Positions 28,615-37,048 of a stretch of DNA of 64,000 bases are shown here, in pieces. The translations under genes and the position numbers were made by a program. Positions within the stretch are counted from its first letter, which is position 1; each line of letters opens with the position of its first letter. The notes under the pieces were generated by a model. The model had not been told where the DNA came from. It saw only the letters and a list, made by a program, of their open reading frames with translations, and ran no database searches. Source of the stretch: Demequina flava (GTDB lineage: Bacteria; Actinomycetota; Actinomycetes; Actinomycetales; Demequinaceae); assembly GCF_000975035.1 (NCBI RefSeq), contig NZ_BBRA01000001.1, positions 186,001-250,000 on the forward strand, written 5' to 3'.

Positions 28615-30017
28615 CGTGCCTGCCCGGTGCCCTTACGCTCGTCGGCCCGCATGAGGATGCGCACCTCTGAAATGAGCGTGACGGAACCGACGGCGAGCAC
28701 ACCCGCGCCCATGTCGTGGTCGCGCTCGGCAATCTGCACGGCGCGGTCGAGCGCATCAGGCAGGTTGCTCGCGACGGTGACGCGGTCCTCGCCGAACAGC
28801 GGAGTGGCGATGGCTTCAAGGTCATCAGTCGACATTGCGCGCGGCGAGGTCGACGCGGTCAGGACCACGTGGTCGAGCGCAGGCTCGAGTCCCGCCAGGA
28901 TTCCCTCGGCATCCTTGTCCTCGAGGATCCCGACGACGCCGACGAGCGACTTGAATGTGAACGACTCCTCGAGCGCGCCCACGAGCGCGTCGATGCCCGC
29001 AGGGTTGTGAGCGGCATCGACAAGAACCATGGGCGAGGTGCGCACAGCCTCGAGGCGGCCCGGCGACGTGACGTTTCCGAAGCCGGTCTCGATGGTCTCG
29101 CCGGCTAGTGCGGCGGGCTCTCCCCCGTCGGCCATGAGTGCCTCGACCGCCGCGAGCGCCAGCAGCGCGTTGGATGCCTGGTAGTCGCCGTAAAGCGGGA
29201 CAAAGATGTCGGTGTAGGTCGCCGCCGTGGTGCGCAGAGTGACGAGCTGGCCGCCTACGCCTGGCTGGCGTTCAACAACCTCGATGTCGGAGCCCTCCCA
29301 CTGCACGCGGGCTTCGCGCTCCGCCGCAGCGCCAATCAGCACCGGCAGGACCGCCTCCGACTGCTCGGAGATGATGGTCGCGGCTCCGGGCTTGATGATG
29401 CCCGCCTTCTCGCTCGCGATACCGGCGAGCGAATCGCCAAGCCACTGCGCGTGGTCCATCGAGATGGGCGCGATGACGGACACGTCGCCATCGGCAACGT
29501 TGGTCGCATCCCACACGCCACCCATGCCGACCTCGATCACTGCGACATCAACGGGCGCGTCGGCGAAGGCCGCGAATGCGAGCACCACGAGCACCTCGAA
29601 GAAACTCAGTCGCGGCCCGCCGTTCTCGATCGACTTCGCATCGACCAGGTGGATGATCGGCGCGACCTCGGTCCACAGGCGGATGAAGTCCTCCTGCGCA
29701 ATGGGCTCACCGTCGATCTGGATACGCTCGCGCACGGACGACAGGTGCGGCGACGTGAACATCCCGGTCCGCAGTCCGTGCTCGCGCACGAGCGACTCGG
29801 CCATGCGGGCGGTCGACGTCTTCCCGTTGGTACCGGTGAGGTGAATCACCTTGTACGCATGCTGGGGATCGCCGAGCAGCGCGCACACGTCGCGCACACG
29901 GTCAAGGGTCGGTTCAAAGGAGTGCTCGGGGTTGCGGGAGATGATGTGCTGATAAATCTCGCGCTCGGCCTCGTCCGGAGAGAGGCCACCAAGCATGAGG
30001 TCAGAAGACTCAGGCAT
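28611..30017 (-). CDS. folC: folylpolyglutamate / dihydrofolate synthase
   Basis: A 468-residue Mur-ligase-fold enzyme adding glutamate to folates. The ATP loop GTNGKTSTARMAESLVREHG, the folate loop GMFTSPHLSSVRERIQIDGE, VGMGGVWDATNVADGDVSVI and ISMDHAQWLG, and DAAHNPAGIDALVGALEE are all present. ATG 30017 (MPESSDLMLGG) is preferred over the upstream ATG 30041, which would push into the divergent promoter region. Only about 37 bp separate its start from that of the cyclase gene on the other strand. Confidence 0.94.
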   Translation of the reverse strand: MPESSDLMLGGLSPDEAEREIYQHIISRNPEHSFEPTLDRVRDVCALLGDPQHAYKVIHLTGTNGKTSTARMAESLVREHGLRTGMFTSPHLSSVRERIQIDGEPIAQEDFIRLWTEVAPIIHLVDAKSIENGGPRLSFFEVLVVLAFAAFADAPVDVAVIEVGMGGVWDATNVADGDVSVIAPISMDHAQWLGDSLAGIASEKAGIIKPGAATIISEQSEAVLPVLIGAAAEREARVQWEGSDIEVVERQPGVGGQLVTLRTTAATYTDIFVPLYGDYQASNALLALAAVEALMADGGEPAALAGETIETGFGNVTSPGRLEAVRTSPMVLVDAAHNPAGIDALVGALEESFTFKSLVGVVGILEDKDAEGILAGLEPALDHVVLTASTSPRAMSTDDLEAIATPLFGEDRVTVASNLPDALDRAVQIAERDHDMGAGVLAVGSVTLISEVRILMRADERKGTGQAR

Positions 30018-30054
30018 GGGACCCAGTCTCCCATGCCGCACCTAGACTCGCGCC

Positions 30055-30711
30055 ATGCCCGTCACTCACATCGACCTGTCGCAGCCCGTCGCCGACGGCA
30101 CGGTAACCACTCCCGGCCAGCCCAGCGCGCGCATCGGCTGGTGGCGCACCCATTCCGACACCGCGTCGATGTACGCCGAAGGGACGTCGTTCGCGTTCTC
30201 TCACCTGGATGTCATTGGCGGCACCGGCACGTACATGGACGCTCCCCTACACCGCTTCCCCGGCGGCGCGGACATCACCGGATACGAGTTGGACCGTCTC
30301 GTGAGTGTTCCCGGGATCGTGATCGACGTTGAGGGGTCTTTTCTTTCGGCCGATGCTGTGGCCGGCCTGGACATCGAAGGCAAAGCCGTCCTTGTGCGCA
30401 CCGGCGCGAGTGCACGGTTCAATACGGATGGCTACGTGGTCGACGCTCCGTTCATCAGCGCCGACGCCGGAGCCGCGCTTGCTGCCGCGGGGCCGGCCAT
30501 GGTGGGAATCGACGGCCCAAACGTCGACGGCACATCCACGAACGCGAGACCCGTCCACACTTCGCTGCTCGCTGCGGGCATTCCGATCATCGAGCACATG
30601 ACGAACATCGACCGGCTGCCACGCGACGGCTTCACCGTGACAGCCGTTCCGTTGAACTTCGCGGGCCTGGCGACCTCGCCCGTCCGTCCGTTCGCAACCG
30701 TTCCCGCGTAG
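30055..30711 (+). CDS. cyclase / kynurenine-formamidase-family hydrolase
   Basis: A 218-residue member of the PF04199 cyclase family, which hydrolyses formamides, isatin and related compounds with a metal site. The metal motif region reads GGTGTYMDAPLHRFPGG: the GT, D, P and last His of HxGTHxDxPxH are kept, but the first two His positions are Gly and Tyr. A GTYxDxPxHR subgroup of this family exists, so the gene is not necessarily defective, but its chemistry may differ from formamidase. The phosphotransferase gene begins 26 bp downstream and is likely co-transcribed. Confidence 0.8.
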   Translation: MPVTHIDLSQPVADGTVTTPGQPSARIGWWRTHSDTASMYAEGTSFAFSHLDVIGGTGTYMDAPLHRFPGGADITGYELDRLVSVPGIVIDVEGSFLSADAVAGLDIEGKAVLVRTGASARFNTDGYVVDAPFISADAGAALAAAGPAMVGIDGPNVDGTSTNARPVHTSLLAAGIPIIEHMTNIDRLPRDGFTVTAVPLNFAGLATSPVRPFATVPA

Positions 30712-30737
30712 CACCACCACTCGCAAGGAGTTCTCGC

Positions 30738-31484
30738 ATGACAGAAGACATCTCTGGAGGTCACGTCAACGAGGTCGAACGGATTGGCGACACCGTTCAC
30801 CGCACAGCGGGGCCATGGACGCCGACCATCCACGCATTCCTCACACACGTGCGCGACAGTGGCATGACATTCGTACCGGCGCCCCTGGGCTTCGACTCCC
30901 AAGGCCGCGAGGTACTGACGTGGATCGACGGCAACGTGGGCGGCTGGCCGGTTCCGCAGTGGGTGTGGACGGAGAAGACTCGAGTCCAGGTTGGCCAGAT
31001 GTTGCGCTTCTTGCACGACGCATCCGTGGACTTTGATCCCGATTCCCCGCACTGGCGTTCGCCCAGCCACGAGCCGCCCGAAGTCATCTGTCTCAACGAC
31101 GCCGCCCCCTACAACATGGTCCATGACGGCACTCGTGTCGTGGCGTTTATTGACGTCGATATGTCCTCGCCCGGCCCCAGAGTGTGGGATCTCGCCTACC
31201 TCGCGTATCGCCTGTGTGGCTGGTGCGAAGATATGCCCGCCCCGGCGGGTACGACTCCAGGAGATCGTCTCCACGATCTTCTCGACGCGTACGGTCGCGA
31301 TGTAGCACCCACGTCACGCGAAGTACTCGCCACCATGCACACGCGCCTCCTGGACCTCGCGGATTGGTCAGATAACCATGCGGTCGCTTCGGGCGCGTCG
31401 GAGCTCCACGCTCACGCTGAGATGTACCGCCGCGACGCGACCCGCCTGACCGGCCAGCCGGACTGCGGGCAACGGCCCTGGTGA
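30738..31484 (+). CDS. APH-family phosphotransferase
   Basis: 248 residues from ATG 30738, with AAGGAG eight bases upstream. It belongs to the aminoglycoside/choline-kinase-like fold (PF01636). The catalytic loop is read as CLNDAAPYNMV, where the usual HxD is LxD; the catalytic Asp and metal-binding Asn remain. The next metal motif is FIDVDMSSPGPRVWDLAYLA. Physiological substrates of such small actinobacterial phosphotransferases are mostly unknown, and nothing here points to antibiotic resistance specifically. Confidence 0.8.
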   Translation: MTEDISGGHVNEVERIGDTVHRTAGPWTPTIHAFLTHVRDSGMTFVPAPLGFDSQGREVLTWIDGNVGGWPVPQWVWTEKTRVQVGQMLRFLHDASVDFDPDSPHWRSPSHEPPEVICLNDAAPYNMVHDGTRVVAFIDVDMSSPGPRVWDLAYLAYRLCGWCEDMPAPAGTTPGDRLHDLLDAYGRDVAPTSREVLATMHTRLLDLADWSDNHAVASGASELHAHAEMYRRDATRLTGQPDCGQRPW

Positions 31485-31828
31485 GCCGTAACGTTTGGTG
31501 GAGCCGCATCGATACCGTCCGACCCTAAAAGATCGCTGGCTGAACCCGCGCCCTCGGACACCGCAGCCATAACGGCGGGGTTGGCGATTGGACACTCAAC
31601 GGTTCCCGCGAAAACACACCCCAGGCACAACCCATCGCTGTCGCTCCCAGCGGGTCCGCATCGGGTCCAGTGGGCGCGAACGAGGGACCGCGTGAGGAAA
31701 TAGCGCGGACAACGATGGAGACGACCGACAGTCCATCAGAAATCACCCACTTGAAGGCCGGGAGTGCTAGCGGGATTAAGGCTGCGGGGGCACATCAGGC
31801 AGAGCAATTTGACGCCCCCGCAAGAAAG
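31485..31828. other. intergenic region before the catabolic island; no gene recognised
   Basis: About 340 bp without a convincing gene. Short minus-strand frames (for example 31525-31746) have no ribosome site or recognisable homology, and could be a decayed gene fragment. The main visible structure is a perfect 9-bp inverted repeat at 31783-31791 / 31814-31822 with a 22-base loop, listed separately. Base composition becomes less GC-rich towards 31830, where the promoter of the allophanate hydrolase gene should lie. Confidence 0.5.
31783..31822. terminator. possible hairpin / terminator at the island edge
   Basis: The arms TGCGGGGGC and GCCCCCGCA pair perfectly across a 22-base loop. A short purine-rich stretch rather than a T-run follows, so it could be a factor-assisted stop for transcription leaving the phosphotransferase gene, or a separate regulatory hairpin. 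Confidence 0.4.
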
Positions 31829-31857
31829 GTATCCAATTAACGTATTATCGGATGCAA
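31829..31857. promoter_or_regulatory. degenerate GntR operator pair before allophanate hydrolase
   Basis: GTATCCAAT (31829-31837; reverse TTGGATAC) and TCGGATGCAA (31848-31857; 8 of 10 to TTGGATCCAA) flank an AT-rich stretch with TATTAT, 32 to 60 bp before the start codon. A similar pairing of a GGATAC site and a GGATGC site lies before the ABC importer (41734-41763). Likely bound by the local GntR regulator. Confidence 0.5.
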
Positions 31858-31888
31858 CATACCTAACGGCTGATCATCGGAGGCCCCC

Positions 31889-33589
31889 GTGGACAACCAC
31901 ACGACTGCCGTCTCGCGCGCACACGCAACCCTGAAGCGCATCGACGCCGACCCCACTCGAGCGGTGTGGATTGAGCTCCGAGACGCCTCAGCCATTCTCG
32001 CCGAGGCGCAGGCTGTCGATGAGAGGGTCACAACGGGCGAACCACTCCCCCTCGCGGGGCTCACCGTCGCAGTCAAGAACAACATTGACGTGGAGGGGAT
32101 TCGCACCACTGCTGCACACCCGAACTTTGGTGCGGTTGCCAGTGCCGACTCTGCAGCTGTCGCGAGGCTTCGCGAAGCTGGCGCAATCATCATTGGGTCG
32201 ACAAACATGGACCAGTTCGCCACTGGGCTCGTCGGCACCCGTTCCCCTTTTGGAGCCCTGGAGTCCGCCACCCACTCAGGCAGGATCGCAGGAGGCTCGT
32301 CCTCAGGCTCGGCGGTGGCGACGGCCCGCAATTTAGTCGACATCGCACTCGGAACCGACACCGCCGGCAGTGGCCGTGTTCCTGCCGCCCTGAACGGCAT
32401 CGTCGGCATCAAGTGCACTCGCGGACTCATCCCTGCGTCCGGCGTCGTGCCCGCCTCTCGCACTTATGACTGTGTCACCGTGTTTGCACGGGACGTCGCC
32501 ACTGCAGCAAGGGCCGCCGCAGTCCTCATCGGCCCCAATACTGCGGACCCGCTATCTCGAACATGGTCACTAGATGCCCCGCTGGCGGCTCCCCCGACGC
32601 CTACCGTTGCAGTTCCTCGCGCCGAAGACCTCACGTCTCTCGACGCTGAACGAGTAGAGGCCTTCGAGGCGGCCGCGCGCCGCCTCGAGGCGAGCGGAGC
32701 CCGGTTGGTGACAGTGGACATCAGCGGACTGCTCGAAGCCGCGAAGCTCCTGTATGGCGGCGCCATCGCCGCAGAACGTGCCGCAGCATACGGAGAATTC
32801 CTTGCCAGCCACCCGGAAGGTGCGAACCCGATTGTCGCGAGCATCGCCGCTGGCGCAAGCCGGCACAACGCTGTCGACCTTGTGAAGGACACCGAGCGGC
32901 TTGACCAGGCGCGCGCCGAGGCAAGACGGCTCCTCAAAGAAACTCACGCACTACTCATTCCCACGGCGCCCATGCACCCCACTCTGGCCGAGGTGGAAGC
33001 GGATCCCGTCGCCACGAATACGCGCATGGGGACTTTCACAAACTTCATGAACCTTCTTGACCTGTGCGGCGTCGCAGTGCCGGCAGCAAGCACGAAAACC
33101 GGCGGCTTTGGCGTCACCGTGGTCGCGCGCGCCTTCGAGGATCAGGTTGCGCTGGACCTCGCCGCTATCTTAACCGGGGAGAGTTCGCCACCGCGGCTGG
33201 GTGGGGGCACCCCCCTAGCAGTCTTTGGCGCCCACCTCTCGGGAGAGCCGCTGAACGGTCAACTCACTGACCGAGGCGCCACTCTTGTCGGCCCAATCGC
33301 CACCACGGAGAGCTACCGCATGGTCGAGCTACCAGGAGATGTGCCGAAACCAGGAGTAGCACCAGCACCGCAGGGTGAAGGCGCACGCATCAACGGGGAA
33401 CTGTGGATGCTCCCTCCGAGCGCTTGGGGCCCGCTCCTCGCCGACGTTCGAGTACCGCTGGCACTCGGCCCGGTTGAACTCGATACCGGCGCAGTGGTCA
33501 CCGGGTTCTTGTCTACGAACATGGACGGCACGGACATCACCTCCGTTGGTGACTGGCGAGCACACAGGCGTTCCCAACGGACCGCCTGA
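31889..33589 (+). CDS. atzF: allophanate hydrolase
   Basis: 566 residues with both family parts. The amidase-signature domain (about 1-430) has the Ser-cisSer-Lys triad regions TVAVKNNIDVEGIRTTAAHP, RIAGGSSSGSAVATARN and LGTDTAGSGRVPAALNGIVG. The C-terminal domain (LAVFGAHLSGEPLNGQLTDR, TTESYRMVELPGDVPKPGV, ELDTGAVVTGFLS) is the one seen only in complete allophanate hydrolases. The enzyme converts allophanate to two ammonia and two CO2. Its partner urea carboxylase is encoded 4 kb downstream on the other strand. An operator-like site precedes the gene. Confidence 0.92.
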   Translation: MDNHTTAVSRAHATLKRIDADPTRAVWIELRDASAILAEAQAVDERVTTGEPLPLAGLTVAVKNNIDVEGIRTTAAHPNFGAVASADSAAVARLREAGAIIIGSTNMDQFATGLVGTRSPFGALESATHSGRIAGGSSSGSAVATARNLVDIALGTDTAGSGRVPAALNGIVGIKCTRGLIPASGVVPASRTYDCVTVFARDVATAARAAAVLIGPNTADPLSRTWSLDAPLAAPPTPTVAVPRAEDLTSLDAERVEAFEAAARRLEASGARLVTVDISGLLEAAKLLYGGAIAAERAAAYGEFLASHPEGANPIVASIAAGASRHNAVDLVKDTERLDQARAEARRLLKETHALLIPTAPMHPTLAEVEADPVATNTRMGTFTNFMNLLDLCGVAVPAASTKTGGFGVTVVARAFEDQVALDLAAILTGESSPPRLGGGTPLAVFGAHLSGEPLNGQLTDRGATLVGPIATTESYRMVELPGDVPKPGVAPAPQGEGARINGELWMLPPSAWGPLLADVRVPLALGPVELDTGAVVTGFLSTNMDGTDITSVGDWRAHRRSQRTA

Positions 33590-33613
33590 CAGGCGTGCCC
33601 TAGACTGTGTCAA

Positions 33614-33623
33614 TTGGATCCAA
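33614..33623. promoter_or_regulatory. TTGGATCCAA operator upstream of the GntR gene
   Basis: A perfect 10-bp palindrome, TTGGATCCAA, lies 52 bp before the start of the GntR/FCD regulator and 25 bp after the allophanate hydrolase gene. The same core (ATTGGATCCAAT) is the established operator of VanR, another FCD-type GntR protein. It points to autoregulation. Confidence 0.75.
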
Positions 33624-33674
33624 CGGCGCGGTATCGCGCGCGCTCCAAGACAACCTGCGAGGGGCAATTCCTAT

Positions 33675-34382
33675 ATGACCGCCACAGACAGCGCCGCACT
33701 GGTCGACGATCTTGCCAACAAGCTTCGTGACTTGATCGTGTCGGGAGAAATCGCCGCGGGGACACCACTGCGCCAAGCGGATCTGGCCGTGCGCTTTGGC
33801 ACGAGCCGCACTCCCGTACGAGAAGCCCTCCGTCAACTTCAGGCAGGCGGGCTGATCGAAATATTCCCTCACCGCGGCGCGATCGTGCGGATTCCCACAC
33901 CCTGGGAGGTCCGCGAGTCCTACGAAGTGCGCGCAGAACTAGAGGCCCTCGCCGCACGACGCGCGGCGACGCGGCTGTCGACTCAAGCCATCGCCCAGAT
34001 GCGCGAGCACAACGACAAGCTCTTCGACCTCACCCGAGCGGCCGCCCAGGAGGGCTCCCAGGACTCCACGAGTCAGATACTGGATGCGGCGAACGAGTAC
34101 GCACTGCACCCAGCAATCCTGGCGGCCGCCGACAACGCCCGCCTCGAGTCCGTGCTCGACGGCGTTCAAGCGTCTCTTCCCAAGAATGTGCCAGGTTTGC
34201 TCCTACTCGAAAACGCAAGCCACCGCGAAGAAAACCACCGAGAACACACACGCATCATCGACGCGCTTGCCGCCCAGGACGCCAACGCGGCATCGGACCT
34301 GATGCGGGCCCACGTCCTCAGCGCGGGTGATCAGGTCGCACGCTGGTACGAACGGCGTTCGACCAAGATACTTCGCCACTAA
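33675..34382 (+). CDS. GntR-family (FCD) transcriptional regulator
   Basis: 235 residues from ATG 33675. The N-terminal winged helix (LRDLIVSGEIAAGTPLRQAD, VRFGTSRTPVREALRQLQAGG, GLIEIFPHRGAIVRIP) is typical of GntR. The all-helical C-terminal FCD domain (YEVRAELEALAARRAATRLS, EYALHPAILAAADNARLESV, EHTRIIDALAAQDANAASDL) binds a small organic acid or amide and usually a metal. Exact TTGGATCCAA sites before its own gene, the next MFS gene and the urea carboxylase gene suggest it controls the whole island. It is probably a repressor relieved by the pathway substrate. Confidence 0.9.
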   Translation: MTATDSAALVDDLANKLRDLIVSGEIAAGTPLRQADLAVRFGTSRTPVREALRQLQAGGLIEIFPHRGAIVRIPTPWEVRESYEVRAELEALAARRAATRLSTQAIAQMREHNDKLFDLTRAAAQEGSQDSTSQILDAANEYALHPAILAAADNARLESVLDGVQASLPKNVPGLLLLENASHREENHREHTRIIDALAAQDANAASDLMRAHVLSAGDQVARWYERRSTKILRH

Positions 34383-34436
34383 GCCCTCACTCCCGGTTTT
34401 GACATCCGACACTGAGCCAGTGCACGTCATTCGGGT

Positions 34437-34446
34437 TTGGATCCAA
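34437..34446. promoter_or_regulatory. TTGGATCCAA operator upstream of the island MFS gene
   Basis: A perfect TTGGATCCAA followed at once by TATACTGATAAT, which holds -10-like hexamers, 45 bp before the MFS start. The overlap of operator and promoter fits repression. Confidence 0.75.
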
Positions 34447-34490
34447 TATACTGATAATAGGGTCCATTACGCTATGTCTCGGAGCACTCC

Positions 34491-35675
34491 ATGCCTCTTG
34501 CCCCCGCAGGTCACCGTTCATGGGGCTTTTGGCTCGTCACTCTTGCCGCGACCGCGAACTACGCAGTTATGGCAGCCACAGCCCCGCTCCTGAATAGATC
34601 CGTCCCTGAACTTCTCGGGTACGACACGGCCATCGCGGGTAGCTTTGTTGCGATAGCGGGGTTCGCGGGAATGGCCACCATGCCCGCGCTGGGCTACTTA
34701 GCAGGACGATTCGGCCCACCGAGAGTCACAATTGTGGCAGCCGCCCTGGCCACCATCGGGATCGGGATCGCGACCATCGCGTTCGCAACTCCTGGAATCG
34801 TGGCGAGCCGGATCGTATACGGCCTCGGAAACGCTGGAATTACCGTGGCGACCACAGCGTGGGTTAGCGCCACCTCCCCTGCGGCTTCTCGCGGCCGCGC
34901 TCTCGGTTATTACGGGATGAGCGTCTGGTTGGGCTTGGCGATCGGGCCAGTGCTGGCAGAGAACGTATATGCAGCCATTGGCAACGGCCGCACCTGGGCC
35001 GTTCTGCTCGCGGTCCAGGCTCTGACCTTTATTCTCGCTGTGACGGTACGGGGCAACCCCGTGCGTGGTGAAGACTCCCGGGCGGGTCAGGCCTCCACCG
35101 TGACGACCGTGCGCCGAGCCGTCGCCGTGCCCGCCGCAGTGGCCATTGCAGCTTGGGGCGCACAGGGCGTGCTCACGGCATTCCTCGTTTCGCATCTGGA
35201 GGCACGCAGCATTCCCGCAACGGGGCTCCAGGGCGGAGCCACCATCCTGCTGGTGTTCGCGAGTTCAGTATTACTCGCCCGTATCGCGCTGGCGTCCTTC
35301 ACCGACCGCCTTGGACCCACACGCGCCACGCAAACGGCGCTCGGAGTCGTTGCACTAGGACTAGCGGGACTTGCTGTTGCCCCAGGATTCGCTACTGCAT
35401 GCGCGGCAGCAATCGCCCTTGGATTTGGCTATGCGCCGCTCTATCCCTCGCTGACCGTGCTGGCGACCCAGTCGCTCGCGGGGCCAGATAGGTCAACCGC
35501 CATTGGCTGGTTCTCCGCCGCGACGTCAGCAGGCATGGCAGTCGGGGCCGTCGCTGGAGGATCCCTGATTGTTGTCGTGGGATCGACAGCGACGATCGCG
35601 CTCTGTGCTGTGGCTCAAATCGCAGTTATCCCCCTCTTACCTCCGGCTAAAACTCGAAATGCCGCGAGGAGTTAA
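34491..35675 (+). CDS. MFS transporter of the catabolic island
   Basis: A 394-residue, 12-helix MFS protein. Helix 2-3 loop ALGYLAGRFGPPRVTIVAAA and repeated Gly-rich helices (LGYYGMSVWLGLAIGPVLA, ALGFGYAPLYPSLTVLATQS) are typical of the DHA1/YfcJ-like group. It may import the compound degraded by the island or export a product. It has its own operator and is followed by a hairpin terminator before the convergent creatininase-family gene. Confidence 0.85.
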   Translation: MPLAPAGHRSWGFWLVTLAATANYAVMAATAPLLNRSVPELLGYDTAIAGSFVAIAGFAGMATMPALGYLAGRFGPPRVTIVAAALATIGIGIATIAFATPGIVASRIVYGLGNAGITVATTAWVSATSPAASRGRALGYYGMSVWLGLAIGPVLAENVYAAIGNGRTWAVLLAVQALTFILAVTVRGNPVRGEDSRAGQASTVTTVRRAVAVPAAVAIAAWGAQGVLTAFLVSHLEARSIPATGLQGGATILLVFASSVLLARIALASFTDRLGPTRATQTALGVVALGLAGLAVAPGFATACAAAIALGFGYAPLYPSLTVLATQSLAGPDRSTAIGWFSAATSAGMAVGAVAGGSLIVVVGSTATIALCAVAQIAVIPLLPPAKTRNAARS

Positions 35676-35725
35676 AAGGCACGCGCGTCAAGGGTCGATG
35701 GACGCGACGCAAGGCCAACGAAAAG

Positions 35726-35757
35726 CAGCCGGCGGCCACCACAGTGACCGCCGGCTG
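35726..35757. terminator. hairpin between convergent MFS and creatininase-family genes
   Basis: A perfect 10-bp GC-rich stem, CAGCCGGCGG / CCGCCGGCTG, with a 12-base loop and an AAAA run just before it. It lies 50 bp after the MFS stop and 15 bp from the creatininase-family stop, so it can serve both strands. Confidence 0.8.
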
Positions 35758-35771
35758 AATCGTCGAAATGC

Positions 35772-36581
35772 CTATCGCGTGCGTTGCGGCTCCTGCTCGC
35801 GAACAGCCGCTGCAAGCGCTCGCGAGGTGCGTTCGACACAACGATCAAACTCGGCTCGTCCATGCTCGGCATTTGCCGCTTCAACTTCGTTGCCCCACAC
35901 CCCCGACTCCGACACCTGATCCATTCGGTAGTCCCAGAACGAATCTACGTCGGCATGTGAGATCGCCTTGTCCATGCGCACCAGATCGGGCCGCAAGTGC
36001 AGCATTACAGAAGTTTCAAAGAAGTTGGCGTGCATCAAACCACGTCCGAATTGGACTCGCCCGTCAACCTCGGGCCCGGGATACATGGTTACGTACCCGA
36101 TCGAGCGAGCGCGCACGTCGTCGTAACGAGTACGGAGCTTTTCTATCGACACGTCGAGGGCACCGTTGTTCCAGATGTGCCCCGAAATGAAGATGAACTG
36201 GCGCACACCGGAGGCGTACAAAGAGTCGGTCAAGTCATGCATGACAGCAATGAGCGTTTCTGGGCGCAAGGTGAGCGTGCCGGGAAAGTCGCCGTGAGAC
36301 CCGGAGACCCCGATCGAGACGGGGGGTACAACTGGAATTCCAGTAATGGCGGACACGCAGTCGGTCAGTGCGGCATCGATCTCGGTGTCAACATTCATGG
36401 GCAAGTGCGGCCCATGCTGTTCGATCGCACCGATAGGAATGATGGCTGCACGGTGGTGTTCGACGGTCGAGGACACTGATAGCCAATCGAGTTCCTCCCA
36501 CCTCAACGGCGCGCCGGTTCCTCCTAGTTCTGAGGCAAGTGCGCGGATATCAAGTCCAGTGGGTGGCAATGATGGGGTCAT
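35772..36581 (-). CDS. creatininase-superfamily hydrolase with altered metal site
   Basis: 269 residues from ATG 36581, which overlaps the deaminase stop (ATGA) and follows AAGGAGGA. Family motifs: IPIGAIEQHGPHLPMNVDTE (Glu, His, Asp ligands), SHGDFPGTLTLRPETL, IFISGHIWNNGAL and LMHANFFETSVMLHLRPD. In creatininase itself the third region is GHYEN, where His and Glu bind metal; here the Glu position is Trp. Members open cyclic or linear amides (creatinine, formamidopyrimidines, a scyllo-inosose derivative). The substrate is probably an amide intermediate of the island pathway; creatinine itself is not established. Confidence 0.82.
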   Translation of the reverse strand: MTPSLPPTGLDIRALASELGGTGAPLRWEELDWLSVSSTVEHHRAAIIPIGAIEQHGPHLPMNVDTEIDAALTDCVSAITGIPVVPPVSIGVSGSHGDFPGTLTLRPETLIAVMHDLTDSLYASGVRQFIFISGHIWNNGALDVSIEKLRTRYDDVRARSIGYVTMYPGPEVDGRVQFGRGLMHANFFETSVMLHLRPDLVRMDKAISHADVDSFWDYRMDQVSESGVWGNEVEAANAEHGRAEFDRCVERTSRALAAAVREQEPQRTR

Positions 36582-37048
36582 GCGGGGTCCTCCTTGAAAG
36601 GCGTAGTTAGGCGTCCTATGCGCTGATGGCGGTAGGGCAACAGCTCTTCTGCAGTAACGGCCGCTGGATCCCCCGCCTTGCCAGCCCATACACGCGCGCT
36701 CGGCCACATCTCGGCCAGGAGCTCAGCGCACACGCCGCAAGGCTCAATGAGATGATCCGTGCCGTCTGGCCTCCTCACAACCGCCACGAGGGACACGACG
36801 CGCAGCCCGACGGCCACCGCGGCAGAGGCGACTCCCGACTCTGCGCATATTGAAGCGCGACCCTGGGAGGCTTCGACGTGAATGCCCGTCACCACTCGGC
36901 CGTCCTCTAAACGCGCAGCGGCCGCGACCTCATGTCGACGAACCTCATACCGCGCCTCAAGAAGTGCGATGGCTTCGCTCATGAGCGCAGAGTCAGCGGT
37001 TCCCATACAGGCCTGGGCCTGGATCACTGTTGGGCGTTGGGCGCTCAT
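36578..37048 (-). CDS. cytidine-deaminase-like zinc deaminase
   Basis: 156 residues from ATG 37048, coupled to the amidohydrolase-2 stop (ATGA). Zinc motifs of the cytidine deaminase fold are present: GRASICAESG (Cys-Ala-Glu, zinc ligand plus catalytic Glu) and EPCGVCAELL (Cys-x2-Cys). The rest is unlike cellular Cdd; it is nearer to the divergent blasticidin-S-deaminase-like group in layout. It probably removes an amino or imino group from a heterocycle or amidine handled by the island. A start at ATG 37069 is also possible. Confidence 0.82.
   Translation of the reverse strand: MSAQRPTVIQAQACMGTADSALMSEAIALLEARYEVRRHEVAAAARLEDGRVVTGIHVEASQGRASICAESGVASAAVAVGLRVVSLVAVVRRPDGTDHLIEPCGVCAELLAEMWPSARVWAGKAGDPAAVTAEELLPYRHQRIGRLTTPFKEDPA

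Noticed and set aside
35997-36479. 160-codon plus-strand frame across the creatininase-family gene
   Set aside because: No motif; antisense to a gene with clear family signatures.
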